Positions 12,001 to 21,675 of a stretch of DNA of 64,000 bases are shown in pieces (position 1 is the first letter of the stretch; each line of letters begins with the position of its first letter). The position numbers and the translations under genes are program-made. Under the pieces are notes generated by a model that was given only the letters and a program-made list of their open reading frames with translations, searched no databases and had not been told where the DNA came from. The stretch spans positions 62,001 through 126,000 of the forward strand of contig JAXGGA010001092.1 in the NCBI GenBank assembly GCA_038373865.1, written 5' to 3'. This DNA is from Uloborus plumipes (taxonomy: Eukaryota; Arthropoda; Arachnida; Araneae; Uloboridae).

Positions 12001-12880
12001 ATCTGATGAAAGAAAATGGCTCGTTGTCAAAGGTTATCCTAGCCTAGATAGTACCTAAAGGATGCAATACTTTTTTATTGTTTTCACTGGTTGTCGCTTT
12101 GGAGTTTCGGCTTTGGTTATTTGGGGCAACTTAATTTTGCATTTGTGAACATTTGTGTTGTTTGTGTATTGTCGTTATTGACCTTAATTTTTGTGTTGTT
12201 AGGAAGCAAATCGTTGCATAATGAACGGTGTCTCATTCCGGCAAGCTCTTGGTTTATCATAGGAGAGGGATATGTCGAATACTGGAATGAACTATTTTCC
12301 TTTTACGCAATGAAGATTGCTCCTAGATTTCATTTGCCGTGGCTTGAAGTTTCTCATTCTATTCTATTTGTTATTTGTAGATAATAAGTCTCGTGAACTC
12401 CTGTTTTTTGATGACGAGTTACCATTAGTAGATAGTCAGACACCTGATCTGTTACTTTATATTCATTAATTTTTTTTCTCGTGACAAATCTTTTTAATTC
12501 TTTTATTGATTTTTTTTTTTGCTTTATTACTTTTTTTCTTTGTTAAATTATAAACTTTCTTTTCGGCAGATTAAAAGACAAAAAAATTGCTACTTTGGTA
12601 TCTTTTTTTATCTTTTTTCAAAATGTTTTTACTGATGACCAATGTTTCTTCATTTTCCCTTCTTGATCTTATTTTTATAAGTTTTTTCCTGTAGTATTTT
12701 TCTACTAATATAATTTTTAAAAAATGTCCGTTAACTTTTTTTTATTGCTTGAAATCCCCCCCCCCTCTCCTGGCTACTTCACCCTGGACAAGAGCCAATC
12801 CTGCCAACACCTAGATACGTCACGGGAGAAGGTTATTGACTTTTAACGGGACACTTTCCTGTTTTTTACCAGATACGATA
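9062..12880. other. Unassigned AT-rich region
   Basis: The part 9160-9760 is low-complexity A/T and poly(A)/poly(T). A C-run occupies about 9980-9998 and a G-run about 10680-10689. No transposon termini were found. Open frames on the minus strand at 11105-11491 and near 11726-11830 are listed separately. A 97-codon plus-strand frame (12091-12384) encodes a hydrophobic peptide without family features and is probably chance. Confidence 0.45.
11105..11485 (-). other. Possible exon-like ORF, unidentified
   Basis: On the minus strand a frame of about 126 codons runs from a good acceptor-like site (TTTGATATTTGCTCAG, ending at about 11486) to a TAA at 11105-11107. The peptide contains GNADDFESVIGILCLLGTIF and ends in a Lys-rich helix-like stretch. 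A second open segment upstream on the same strand (about 11735-11830) encodes a peptide ending NENDFETAL before a GTAATAG donor-like site. The shared DFE pattern is intriguing, but the phases of the two pieces do not join cleanly. In AT-rich DNA of this length such frames also occur by chance, and I recognise no family. Confidence 0.2.
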
Positions 12881-13559
12881 CACTGCAAAAATAAGCTGAT
12901 GTTTTTACAGTATAATACTGGCATCAGAGTTTCCAGTTTAAAACTGTAAAAGCCCAGGAATAAACTGTAAAACTAGCTATGTTACAGTTTATCTCTGAAT
13001 GCAAAACTAGCAATTTTGCAGTTTATCTCTGTAAAACTAGCAATTTTACAGTTTATTGCTGTAAAATTTGCAATCTTAATATATGAAAATTACGTGTCCC
13101 TGTGTTTGTGGCCAATGGACTCCTCAGCTACTGAACCGATTGTAACCAAATTTTGCACGCAGTTTCAGTTTGGTCCAACTTAAATGATAGGATAGTTTTT
13201 ATCTCAATTTAGGACCGCAATATATTTTTTATTGCAAATTATCTATTTAGCTAAAATGTCTTATTGACTAAGCCTTTTTTGACACCTCCATGGCTGAGCG
13301 AAATAAAGCACACGTTCTGGCAGCTTCCGGAGCGCAGTAAACAGGTTGTAAGTTAGCGGTGCGTTGAGTGTTATTTGACTTTTTTGTGAAGTAAATTATA
13401 AACAAACGCGTTACCTCCCTTGAAATTTATATGTGATAAGCTGTCAGAAACGATTGTCACTTAAGAGTTTTTACGCCTCTAAGGCTGAGAGGTGGAAAGC
13501 GCTTGGTGGGATAGCTCCTGGACTGCATTTAAGTGGCTGTTCTTCTTACTACTATTATA

Positions 13560-14978
13560 CACTGCTCGACATTGAAAATGCAACACCAAGAAGGAGTGGT
13601 CAGAAATTCATGCAAATTTTACCGTAGACGCACGTCACTGAGTTATGCAAATGATATGAAATGCGCAGCTCTCCGACGCACGTGAAGTAAGGTATAAGAG
13701 AATGAAGTTGAAAAAGGGGCTATGTTCATGTTGGTTTTTCTGCCAGACTAATTATCGGAGAAATTTGGTTTTTGTCTCGAAGGATACGTGTGATAGGAGG
13801 AAATGCCACGCCGTCCTCAACGAAGACTCTTCCAGCATATAGACGACTTTACAAGGGGTATGGTGATCGAACTGAGAAGGGGAGGTTGGTCTATACGTCA
13901 AATTGCAGCTGATACCCACATGGATGCAAGCACTGTGCATCGGCTGTGTCGGAGATGGTTGGAAAGAGGAAATGTAGCCACATTGAGGGGTGCAGGTGCA
14001 GCCAGAGTGACGTCAGACCGCTTGGATCGACGGATTCACCGACAAGCTGTGGCGGACCCGCAAGTCACTTGTACGTCGATTCTGCAGCACGTGCAAGGTA
14101 CCCTGGATGTTCCTGTGTCGACCAGAACCATTTCCCGTCGACTGGTTGCACGTGGCCTGCAATCACGGCGCCCGCTAAGAAGACTGCCATTGACCTCACA
14201 GCACAGACTCCAACGTTTGGAATGGTGCCGGACCAGAGCGACGTGGATGGCAGAATGGCAAACCGTAGTGTTCTCAGATGAATCCCGCTTCTGTTTGTCC
14301 AGCGATAGCCATCGTATACGTGTGTGGCGTCGACGTGGAGAAAGATCGAATCCGGCAGTAACTGTGGAACGCCCCACAGCGCGACAACGTGGCATAATGG
14401 TTTGGGGCGCTATTGCATACAATTCCGTATCACCTCTAGTTCGTATTCGGGGCACTATGACGGCCCAACGAAATGTAGATAATGTACTGCGGCCGGTGGC
14501 GATCCCCTACCTTCAGGGTCTGCCAAATGCAATTTTTCAACAGGATAACGCCCGGCCTCACAGTGCTCGAATCAGCCAACATGCTCTACGAGGTGTACAG
14601 ATGCTTTCCTGGCCACCATACTCTCCTGACTTGTCACCAATCGAACATGTGTGGGACGTGATTGGACGCCGTTTGCAGAACCTGTCACTGCCTCGTTCAG
14701 AGGACGAACTGTGGCAAATGGTTGAAAGGGAATGGAGTGCCATCCCTCAGGACACCATCCGCAGGCTTATTGACTCCATGCCTAGACGTGTTTCTTCGTG
14801 CATCGCTGTCCGCGGTGGTCCTACTTCTTACTGAGCCGACGCCGTCCTCGCTCTAAATTTTGCTTATTTATTTTGAAATAAATATTACTTATTGTTCCAT
14901 GCTGTCTCTGTCTTCTTACCAAATTTCATCAATTTCTGACCACTCCTTCTGGTGTTGCATTTTCAATGTCGAGCAGTG
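13560..14978 (+). mobile_element. Complete Tc1-family transposon
   Basis: This 1,419-bp element has ~50-60-bp terminal inverted repeats. It starts CACTGCTCGACATTGAAAAT, and the right end is the reverse complement apart from a one-base indel over the first ~49 bp. TA target duplications flank it at 13558-13559 and 14979-14980. It holds a single uninterrupted transposase ORF, a TATAAG box-like site at 13693 about 110 bp before the ATG, and AATAAA at 14877-14882. Near-identical termini, intact ORF and clean TA sites indicate a young, possibly active copy. Its G+C content is clearly higher than its AT-rich host DNA, consistent with horizontal or recent arrival. Confidence 0.95.
13803..14834 (+). 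CDS. Tc1-like transposase, 343 aa
   Basis: This is the cut-and-paste transposase of the surrounding element. It would bind the element's inverted termini and move it into TA sites in the nucleus. The N-terminal part has two helix-turn-helix-like blocks: residues ~16-57, with SIRQIAADTHMDASTVHRLC, and ~68-119, ending RTISRRLVARGL. The linker between them, RGAGAARV, replaces the usual GRPR. A basic patch follows (SRRPLRRLPL, 121-130). The catalytic triad is present: D159 in VVFSDESRF, D248 in FQQDNARPH and E281 in SPDLSPIEHVWD. MVWGAI (199-204) is also conserved. Only 32 residues separate D248 and E281, against 34 in classical Tc1. Length is normal for the family, and there is no frameshift or stop. 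The ATG at 13803 follows the left terminus and gives the full N-terminal domain. No host function is implied. Confidence 0.95.
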   Translation: MPRRPQRRLFQHIDDFTRGMVIELRRGGWSIRQIAADTHMDASTVHRLCRRWLERGNVATLRGAGAARVTSDRLDRRIHRQAVADPQVTCTSILQHVQGTLDVPVSTRTISRRLVARGLQSRRPLRRLPLTSQHRLQRLEWCRTRATWMAEWQTVVFSDESRFCLSSDSHRIRVWRRRGERSNPAVTVERPTARQRGIMVWGAIAYNSVSPLVRIRGTMTAQRNVDNVLRPVAIPYLQGLPNAIFQQDNARPHSARISQHALRGVQMLSWPPYSPDLSPIEHVWDVIGRRLQNLSLPRSEDELWQMVEREWSAIPQDTIRRLIDSMPRRVSSCIAVRGGPTSY

Positions 14979-15486
14979 TATATACAAAAGTTTGTTTGGA
15001 TGGATTTATGGATGGAGCAGTCAGTTGATAAGCAGTCTGAAAAAATTATCTTTTTAACTAAGCCTTTTTTGAGCCTCTGTCGCCGGGCGGCATAAAGCAC
15101 ATGTTCTGACAACTTTTGAAGCGCCTTCAAATAGGTTGTGAATACAGAAACAATAATGGATGACTAATGTAGGTATTAATTTTTTTTTTTTTGTATTTTC
15201 TAATAAAAAAAACTTAAGTTCAAAAATTTGCTTATTTATTGCCTTTAAGGCGGAGCAGAGTTTGCCGGGTCAGCTAGTATTACGATAAAATTAGCTGTAT
15301 TATACTGTAAAAGCAACAGTGTAATACTGGCAGCAGAGGTTCTAGTTTAAAACTCTGTGAAATGCACAGTAATAAACTGTGAAACTAGCAATTTTAGTTT
15401 ATTACTGTAAACTAGCAATTTTATATTATACTACTGTGAAATTAGCTGTAGATAATATACTGCAAAAAAATCTATTTTTTGAAGCG

Positions 15487-16542
15487 TACCAGTAACTCGT
15501 ATGTTACTGATACGAATCAAGCACAATAGCAGCTCATTATTTTCATAAACGTTTCTGTATGTTTCATATTTTTTTACAGCGTGAAAAATAACTTCGAAAT
15601 GATTGGAGGATACAATGAGCTCTGCACAGTATTGCCGATGCAGCACTGGGTTCGTTTTGATGTCAAATGTCCAAAACAATAAAAATTGGTGCAACGTTAA
15701 CGCACATGAGTCAAATGCACCCTAAATGTCTGTAATAGAAGTAAGATTAAAACTAATTGAGGTCTCTTTAGAAGAATGGGATTACAGTTAAAAGGAGGGA
15801 AGTATCAAAATAAGTTGAAACTCGCAGCATTAAATGGAAAACCGAGGTCGGGATTTTATTTAGTAACGAAAGAAAATGGCGAATCGGTGTCTTGATTTAG
15901 TAACATGGGAAAATAAGCTCTAAATTGTAAATCTTAACTTAGATTCGAATGCTGGTAAAAAGGTTAAGCTGTGATAATAATGTTTAGGAAAGTAAAAGTA
16001 ACTTACTGCACAATTACACCTTTTCGATCTCTAAAAATCTTGTATGTATTGTAGTAGGTCTCCCGATGCCAATAAGATCAGTAATGCGTTCTGATACCTG
16101 TGTTTTAATTTTTATTTGTTGTGGAACTATTTTTAATGCATCAAATACTTGCCATAGCAGTTGACTTAATTCTTAATGCTTGATATTTATTACTAATATA
16201 CAAAGACTAACTATTTTTTGTGTTTAACTTGAGCCACAAATCACATATTCAATGTATAAAATTACTGTGTGACTCAACTGTTGTTGCTCGAGCATAATAT
16301 TTAATTAAAATTGATCACACACACATAATCGAAAATAGCCTATTTTCCTATGAACCAATATTGAATTAGAAAGATGTTTTTATATCGTTCTTCTTATTAA
16401 AAAAAATTTTTTTTTTAATTAGTTTTACTCTGTGTTTTCAAAAATTCAGTTTTGACTTGTTTGCTACTTGATGACCACCTTGACTCGGTAGCCTAGGTCC
16501 TTTTTCAATATAACGGACTCCCTATCAATGCTATCATGCATA
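15487..16542. other. Gene-free stretch between two CACTG MITEs
   Basis: No gene, SINE or inverted-terminus element is visible. A short palindrome-like pair, AACTCGTATGTTACTGATACGAATC, sits near 15490-15520. The rest is ordinary AT-rich sequence with short ORFs only. Confidence 0.5.
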
Positions 16543-16915
16543 CACTAAAAAATGAATTTTGTTTTTACAGTATAATACAGCTAATTTTATAGTAATAAAC
16601 TAAAAATTGCCATTTTTACAGTACTAAACTGGAAAATTGCTAATTTTACAATGATAAACTGTAAAATTGCTAATTTCACAGTTTATTACCGTACATTTTA
16701 TAGTTTTAAACTGGAACCTCTGCGGACAGTACTGTTGTTTTTACATCATAGTACAGCTAAATTTTACGGCAATAAATTGTAAAATTGCTAACTTTTAAGA
16801 AAGAAACTGTAAAATTGCTAATTTTACAGTTTATTACTTTGCATTTTACAGTTTTAAATTGGAACATCGGCTGTCAGTATTATACTATAAAAACTACAGT
16901 TCAAATTTTGCAGTG
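16543..16915. mobile_element. CACTG-family MITE, copy C
   Basis: This is 373 bp, the same length and orientation as copy A. The left end is CACTAAAAAATGAATTTTG and the right end is TTCAAATTTTGCAGTG. TA flanks both sides (16541-16542 and 16916-16917). The interior shows the same CTGTAAAATTGCTAATTTTACAG words. Equal length to copy A, despite many substitutions, points to a fixed element size rather than random satellite expansion. Confidence 0.85.
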
Positions 16916-17112
16916 TAAGCCGTTCTGAAATCAATGGAAAGGTGATATGTATCTGCACCATGATACTTTGTCTTTTCGAGTATTGCCTAATGCTGCGTAT
17001 TTGATCTGTAGCAGATACATCCCTTCTATGTAATACTATTACAAATGGTAGTAAGCTTGTGGTACTCCGAAATAAAATTGGGGAACTATTTGAACACTTA
17101 GAAATTTATGTA

Positions 17113-17498
17113 TATCGTGTGGTTACAAGTGAAACACACTAAGTCAAAATTATTCATTTTCAGATTTTTAATTCATCTTACACACGAAAATGAGCTGTTT
17201 CTACTGGTGAAACCCACTAAGTCATATCTTTATTTAATTCAGCTTTTTAAACACATTTGTAATCACATTAAGTACTCAAGCCAAGTGGTTCTTACGGATA
17301 AAACACACTAAGGGACTTAGTTGCTTTCTAATGTTGAAAAATAAATCATAGTAAAAGTAAAACACACTAAGTCCATGACTTAGTGTGTTTTTCATAAACT
17401 AGGTTTGAAATGAGAGGTTGAAATAAAAATTTTTTGATCAGCGTTTTCTCAAAATCATGTTTTTTGACTTAGTGTGTTTCACTTGTAACCCCACGATA
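17113..17498. mobile_element. MITE built from repeated AAACACACTAAGTC words
   Basis: The inverted ends are TCGTGTGGTTACAAGTGAAA and the complement with one indel (CACTTGTAACCCCACGA), with TA on each side (17113-17114 and 17497-17498). The word AAACACACTAAGTC, or its complement, recurs at both ends and at least four more times inside, near 17208, 17301, 17360 and 17374. The inner pair forms a hairpin (CACACTAAGTCCATGACTTAGTGTG). A 67-codon frame across it is incidental. It is non-autonomous, probably Tc1/mariner-like from the TA target. Confidence 0.75.
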
Positions 17499-17499
17499 T

Positions 17500-17933
17500 G
17501 GTTTTAACACCAATTGTCTAATTCTAGTTTTTATTAAAAACACTAATTCCATTCAAGCAATTTCTATTACATTCCATTTCTCATATAACTCACAGAGCCT
17601 TAACTGACTGAATAACTTTGAACCGAGTAAAAAATCCATTTGGTGGAATCGTTTAAACTTTCTCATACTACATACTAATGATTTGGATCATGTGAAACTT
17701 TGCATAATTATTCAAGATATATTTTAGGTTCACTCGCTCCTTTTGTATAGGAAGGGTATTTTTGTACATGAATAATTTGTAGAATAGCATTGAAAAACAC
17801 TGTTTCATCTAGCAGTTCTTAAAACTATTTTTATAGCAAAAGTAAACTGTATGAAATCCTGTCAAAATATTTTAAATCAAACGACAACCCTGAATATTTA
17901 TTTATTTACATTTTCACGTTGAAACAAATAAGT
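17500..17933. other. Gene-free AT-rich stretch
   Basis: I see no coding region, SINE or transposon terminus in these ~430 bases. It ends at the target duplication of the SINE that follows. Confidence 0.5.
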
Positions 17934-18222
17934 ATCGGTGATCAGAGACATCTGACCGTGATGCGGTGGCCCCGGGTTCGAATTCTGGCTCGGGCATGGA
18001 CTTACTTTCCCTCTCTCCTGTCATCGTCCTTTCTGTGTGTGAAAGTGTGTTATGAATGGATACCTACCCTATAAACGGGTCCTTATGGCATGTGTGTTGA
18101 GCTAAAACTTTCTTTCACCTTAATAGTGCTCGTAAAAACGAAGCCGTACCTATCCCGCCTTAAATAGATAATATTTCATCAACTCGGGCTCGGATACTCG
18201 AGTGGTATTTGAAACAACAACA
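17934..18222 (+). mobile_element. tRNA-headed SINE with (CAA)n tail
   Basis: This belongs to the same head family as the SINE at 2297. It contains CCGTGATGCGGTGGCCCC and an intact B box, GGGTTCGAATTC, then CTCGGGCATGGA and CCTATAAACGGGTCC. The 3' end differs from the 2297 copy: CTCGGATACTCGAGTGGTAT followed by (CAA)n rather than poly(A). A 10-bp target duplication, ACAAATAAGT (17924-17933 and 18223-18232), bounds it. The A-box end is shortened. Confidence 0.85.
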
Positions 18223-18232
18223 ACAAATAAGT

Positions 18233-19284
18233 TGTTTCTAAAATAAGTTGACAAATTCTCCATATTTAAGGCTGTTATACATTTTAGCTTATATTTTAAG
18301 CAAATTTTATAGCTGCTCTTTACTCGAAATCTGATAGCAAACGATTATAAAGCCTTTCAATCCCTCTTTTCCCTAGAAAAACATTTTTCGGCAAACGACC
18401 ATGAACCGTTGAAGCCGTTACATGGAGCGGCTGTTACAAGTAAGGCAGATGTTCCAAACATCAGCAGTTCCGCCTAGAACTGCCCCAAACGAGCCTTTTG
18501 TACACTTCCCTCATGAGAGGACAGAGTAACGGAAGTTTTTCGAAGCCCCCCCCCCTATCCCCCCTCTCCCTGACTTCATGCCATATGCATTTTTTTGCTC
18601 CCTTGCGCATTTGTGTGTCTGCCCCGTTTTGCACCTGCTGGGCTGTTAAACAGAGGCGTTGGGCAAAAATATGGAATGAAAGTTTACGCGGTTACGTTTC
18701 TTTTAGTATTTTTCTTCCCTTTTTTTTTACATAAATGCTGCAACTGATGCGGACGTAAACTGATGCGCACAATTTGGGGCCTTCTGTGGGGATGTTTGAA
18801 GGTCAGTGTGAGGGCGATGCCCGATTTATTGAATATCTTTGTTTGCGCAGGCAATGCTGTGTACGACGATAGTTGCAGGGTCAAATTGCAAACATCAGAA
18901 AAGAAAAAAAAAACATTTAACCAGAGAACTTGGTACTACTACGTAACAAATCAAATATTCATTCATAATACCCAAGGGAGAAGCAAAATACACGGGTTTA
19001 ATTGTCGAATTAATCCCTCCCCCCTCCCCCAAGGTAATATTTTCCAAATGCCCTTTCCACAACGGGAAATTTTACTTTGGTTTTGCTTATGTATGTTTTA
19101 TTAATTGACCAAAAAATACATATTCATATGCCAAATGACGGTAAAATGATTCGTTTTTATTGCGGATGAGATATTTCAAAATTTTACCATGGTATTGCCG
19201 AGTACTGTAAGTAGAAATAGGCTGAAGTTAACCTCTGATTAAAGTCCCATATTTCGCACCAAATTCATAAACTAAATGAGTAGT
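18233..19284. other. Unassigned segment
   Basis: The part 18390-18900 is less AT-rich and leaves short frames open on both strands (up to 113 codons at 18763-19104), including one overlapping C-runs near 18547. None shows a domain, and poly(A) tracts cut through the longest. I find no termini or splice pairs I would defend. Confidence 0.35.
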
Positions 19285-19392
19285 GTAAAGTAGTGAGTGA
19301 CCGCCCCTAAGCAAGGGCTAACGCAGGAACATGCAATATACCGCCAACTCACCTATTTCAATCCAAATAGCCGAGTTGGCGGTGTATTGCAT
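19285..19392. mobile_element. Short copy of the ATGCAATACACCGCC foldback family
   Basis: Inverted ends ATGCAATATACCGCCAACT (19331-19349) and GAGTTGGCGGTGTATTGCAT (19373-19392) enclose only ~23 bp. The upstream flank GAGTGACCGCCCCTAAG is the complement of the downstream flank of the larger copy at 20880-21123. The two loci are therefore opposite-orientation copies of one dispersed repeat. Confidence 0.6.
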
Positions 19393-19439
19393 TTATAAGT
19401 AGTGGCTCAGCCAAAAAATTTCGAACTGGATATGGTTGG

Positions 19440-19512
19440 TTTTAGTTCTTTTCAATGGTCAAAAAAAAAAAAAAAAAAAAAAGAGAGAGAGAGATAGAGA
19501 AAGAGAGAGAAA
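19440..19512. repeat. Poly(A) followed by (GA)n run
   Basis: About twenty A residues (from 19460) run into a purine GAGA tract to about 19512. This is simple sequence. A 66-codon frame across it has no biological support. Confidence 0.8.
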
Positions 19513-19720
19513 ACCTCCGAGTTACGGGAGGAGATATGACATCAAATCGGCTGTCATAAGAAATAAAGCCTTATCTTCAAAGGAAAAAATTTTACTGCTG
19601 TTCATTTCGTTTTTAGGTTGTTCGTTGCTCTTTTAAAGATATAGTTATCAAAGCAATTTTAAATTTTGTTCCTGCATGGCTCTACTTTTGATTTTTTTAA
19701 AATATAATAGCATTTCTTAA

Positions 19721-20210
19721 CCCATTAATGCCTGACATTTTTTTTTCCAAAGATATTTTGTATACTGGTTACAAATAGTGTTTAATGGACAGGAAAAATA
19801 ATTAAAAAAATATCATGTAAAAAATATTTTTTTCATTAAGAAAAGAAAAATCGTCTTTAAAAAGTAACGCTAGACACCAGAGGGTACATACTTTTTTCAC
19901 TAAATTATCTGCCTATGATATAATATTTAAAAATATCTTTTATAAGAAGAAATAAAAGCAGCAATTAACATAAACTGGGAAGCTGTGACTAATTTTAAAC
20001 ACTTAGCTTTTTGTTCTTGAGATTGTTAACGATGTAATTCTTGATAAAGATCATATTAAAACGGCCACAGAACACACTTTACAATGGTTATGGGCTGCAA
20101 TCTGTTAATAATGAATTGAAACAGTACCAAAGTAATAATTGAACACTATTAATTGGTTGAAATGCTTATTTTTGGAAAATTCAGACACACTTTTTGGAAG
20201 TTTTCTGAAC
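19721..20210 (+). mobile_element. TTAA-type MITE, copy 1, right end missing
   Basis: It begins CCCATTAATGCCTGACATT directly after TTAA (19717-19720). The following ~450 bp align with 27970-29290, with landmarks TATACTGGTTACAAATAGTG, GAGGGTACATACTTTTT and GATCATATTAAAA. The other copy ends GCATTAATGGG before TTAA, so the intact element has CCCATTAATGC inverted ends and a TTAA target, as in piggyBac relatives. This copy loses similarity near 20210 before reaching that end. It is useful as the 'empty site' for the two guests in copy 2. Confidence 0.75.
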
Positions 20211-20879
20211 ATTTTTTTCTCTTGGAGATAAGACTTTCTTTGATGGCAGCATGGTAATTGTTCAATAGTTTTAAAGACTTTCAAACAACATTTCCTCCAT
20301 GGAAAGCAAGGGAAATAAGATTTTTGTTCTTATAAGTAATCAATCAAGAAAAAAAGGTACAAATGTGAATGTTTAACATTCATTAAAATTGTCGTTATGT
20401 TCAATTTTACGATTTGAAAACTATTCTGGAATCTTCCAAAGAAACAGATCATTTTCATTCGGAACGATTGTTGCAAATTTTGTGCGAAACAATCATAAAT
20501 AACTCTTGGGAAAAAAAAACTATGGAAACTTCGTAATTACAAAAAGAGCGTGTAGCAAAGAATACGACAAATTTTTACTGGTGAATTGCTCTCCGTTTCT
20601 GCATTTTCCCATGCTATCTAGAAAAAAAAAGTGAATTAATTCGAAATCTGTATGTGCTGTAGCCCGCAAGGTTCATCTGAACATGAGGTCTCGAGGTGTG
20701 GAACTCAGATAAAGAAAGATTGCTCACTATTGTTTCAGATATTGTTTAATCATCGTAAAAAGTAAGGCAGTTACCAATTACTTATGTGAAAAAGTGAATG
20801 CTTTATATTTATTACATGCACAGACACACTCTGAAATAAATTTTTAAAACGCATCAATTTAGCTGAACCATCTAAATTT
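20211..20879. other. Gene-free AT-rich stretch
   Basis: I see no gene, SINE or inverted terminus. It includes A-runs near 20511 and 20621. Confidence 0.5.
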
Positions 20880-21123
20880 ATGCAATACACCGCCAACTCG
20901 GCGATTTCGATCCGTGGACAGCTGTTTCGAGCTTATTATGCTCTCATCAGCATGGAATACGAAAGTAGTCGAGTTGGAGGCAAAAATCCTCTTATAAAGC
21001 AATGGCTCTCTTTGCTTTATAAGAGGATTTTTGCCTCTAACTCGACTACTTTGGTATTCCATGCTAATGAGCTCGAAACAGCTGTCCATGGATCGAAATA
21101 GCCGAGTTGGCGGTGTATTGCAT
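20880..21123. mobile_element. 244-bp foldback element
   Basis: The arms are near-perfect inverted repeats. The ends are ATGCAATACACCGCCAACTC and its complement. The inner parts, AAATCCTCTTATAAAGC and GCTTTATAAGAGGATTT, meet around a ~15-base loop. Mirrored 73-76-codon ORFs on the two strands arise from the symmetry. The flank 21124-21162 (TTAGGGGCGGTTACTCAC) matches the smaller copy at 19285. Target duplication was not resolved. Confidence 0.8.
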
Positions 21124-21163
21124 GTTTCTGCCTTAGCCCTTCTTAGGGGCGGTTACTCACTGC

Positions 21164-21675
21164 TTTATATCTAAATTTATCTGCTTTGTGCTGTAATCTT
21201 ATCAACGTAATTTATAAACTCGGATAATGTAAATGTTAATTCATTTTGCACAATATTTCTATATCTGCCCAAGTTTAAATTAAAAAGATATTTTCGATCT
21301 TAATTTTATTTCAAAGCTTTTAATTACTCCTAAGCAGCTTAGTTCGAAAGATCCTATATTCTTTGCTCTCACGATCCCATTATTTCGAATGACCTTTGAT
21401 ATTTTTCCTCTTTGCAGCGGCAGATTATTCCAAAAACAGAATTTTCTTTCCTTCCTCTTTTTGTCTTCATTACCGTTTTTTGCGTTCCATTACTAGACAA
21501 AAGGACTCTGCCCCATTTTGTGATACAATGTTAAACTAAAAGTGGCGAAAGCTCCTAATATAGCGAGATTAAACTTAGAAAGTAGTTAAATTACATAAAC
21601 TTAGTTTTTTGAATTCAAAAAGACAGCTGAGGATATTTCACGACTTAAGTTATTTATCATAATCCAAGGTGTGAA
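21164..21675. other. Gene-free AT-rich stretch
   Basis: I see no feature I can support in these ~500 bases. Confidence 0.5.

Larger units (their letters stand above)
13074..15277 (+). mobile_element. Non-autonomous Helitron carrying a Tc1 element
   Basis: The left end, TCTTAATATATGAAAATTAC, is of the Helitron 5' type (TC start). About 60 bp in is the common line of sequence around CTACTGAACCGATTGTAACC. The right end is TTTGCCGGGTCAGCTAG followed by T. Insertion is between A (13073) and T (15278) with no target duplication, as Helitrons do. There is no Rep/helicase ORF, so it depends on an autonomous partner. Two related internal segments (about 13262-13350 and 15057-15145, each with AAGCCTTTTTTGA and ATAAAGCAC) form a direct repeat. 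A second Helitron-like 5' motif lies at 13544, where the Tc1 element is inserted. Confidence 0.85.
13544..15277 (+). mobile_element. Second Helitron-like 5' terminus sharing one 3' end
   Basis: With the Tc1 insert and one TA removed, the sequence from 13544 reads TCTTACTACTATTATATATA, then CAAAAGTTTGTTTGGATGG. This closely matches the start of the separate Helitron at 36631 (TCTTAATACTATTATATATG, then CAAAAGTTTGGATGGATG). It may be an inner Helitron inserted in, or fused with, the outer one, with the 3' end at 15277 used by both. The base before the TC is T rather than A, so it is not a clean insertion. Confidence 0.5.
12881..15486. mobile_element. CACTG-family MITE, copy B, split by a Helitron
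   Basis: The left part (12881-13073) begins CACTGCAAAAATAAG after a TA (12879-12880) and carries the CTGTAAAAC/GTTTTACAG word array. The right part (15278-15486) resumes the same array and ends in a decayed terminus, GAAGCG, followed by TA (15487-15488). The intervening 2.2 kb is a Helitron inserted between an A and a T of the array. Excising it leaves about 400 bp, matching copies A, C, D and F. Confidence 0.8.

Noticed and set aside
12091..12384. 97-codon membrane-protein-like ORF
   Set aside because: Hydrophobic frames are common in T-rich DNA. There are no splice sites, known motif or neighbouring support.
14036..14455. 139-codon minus-strand ORF
   Set aside because: It is the antisense shadow of the Tc1 transposase, whose GC-rich codons suppress stops on the other strand.
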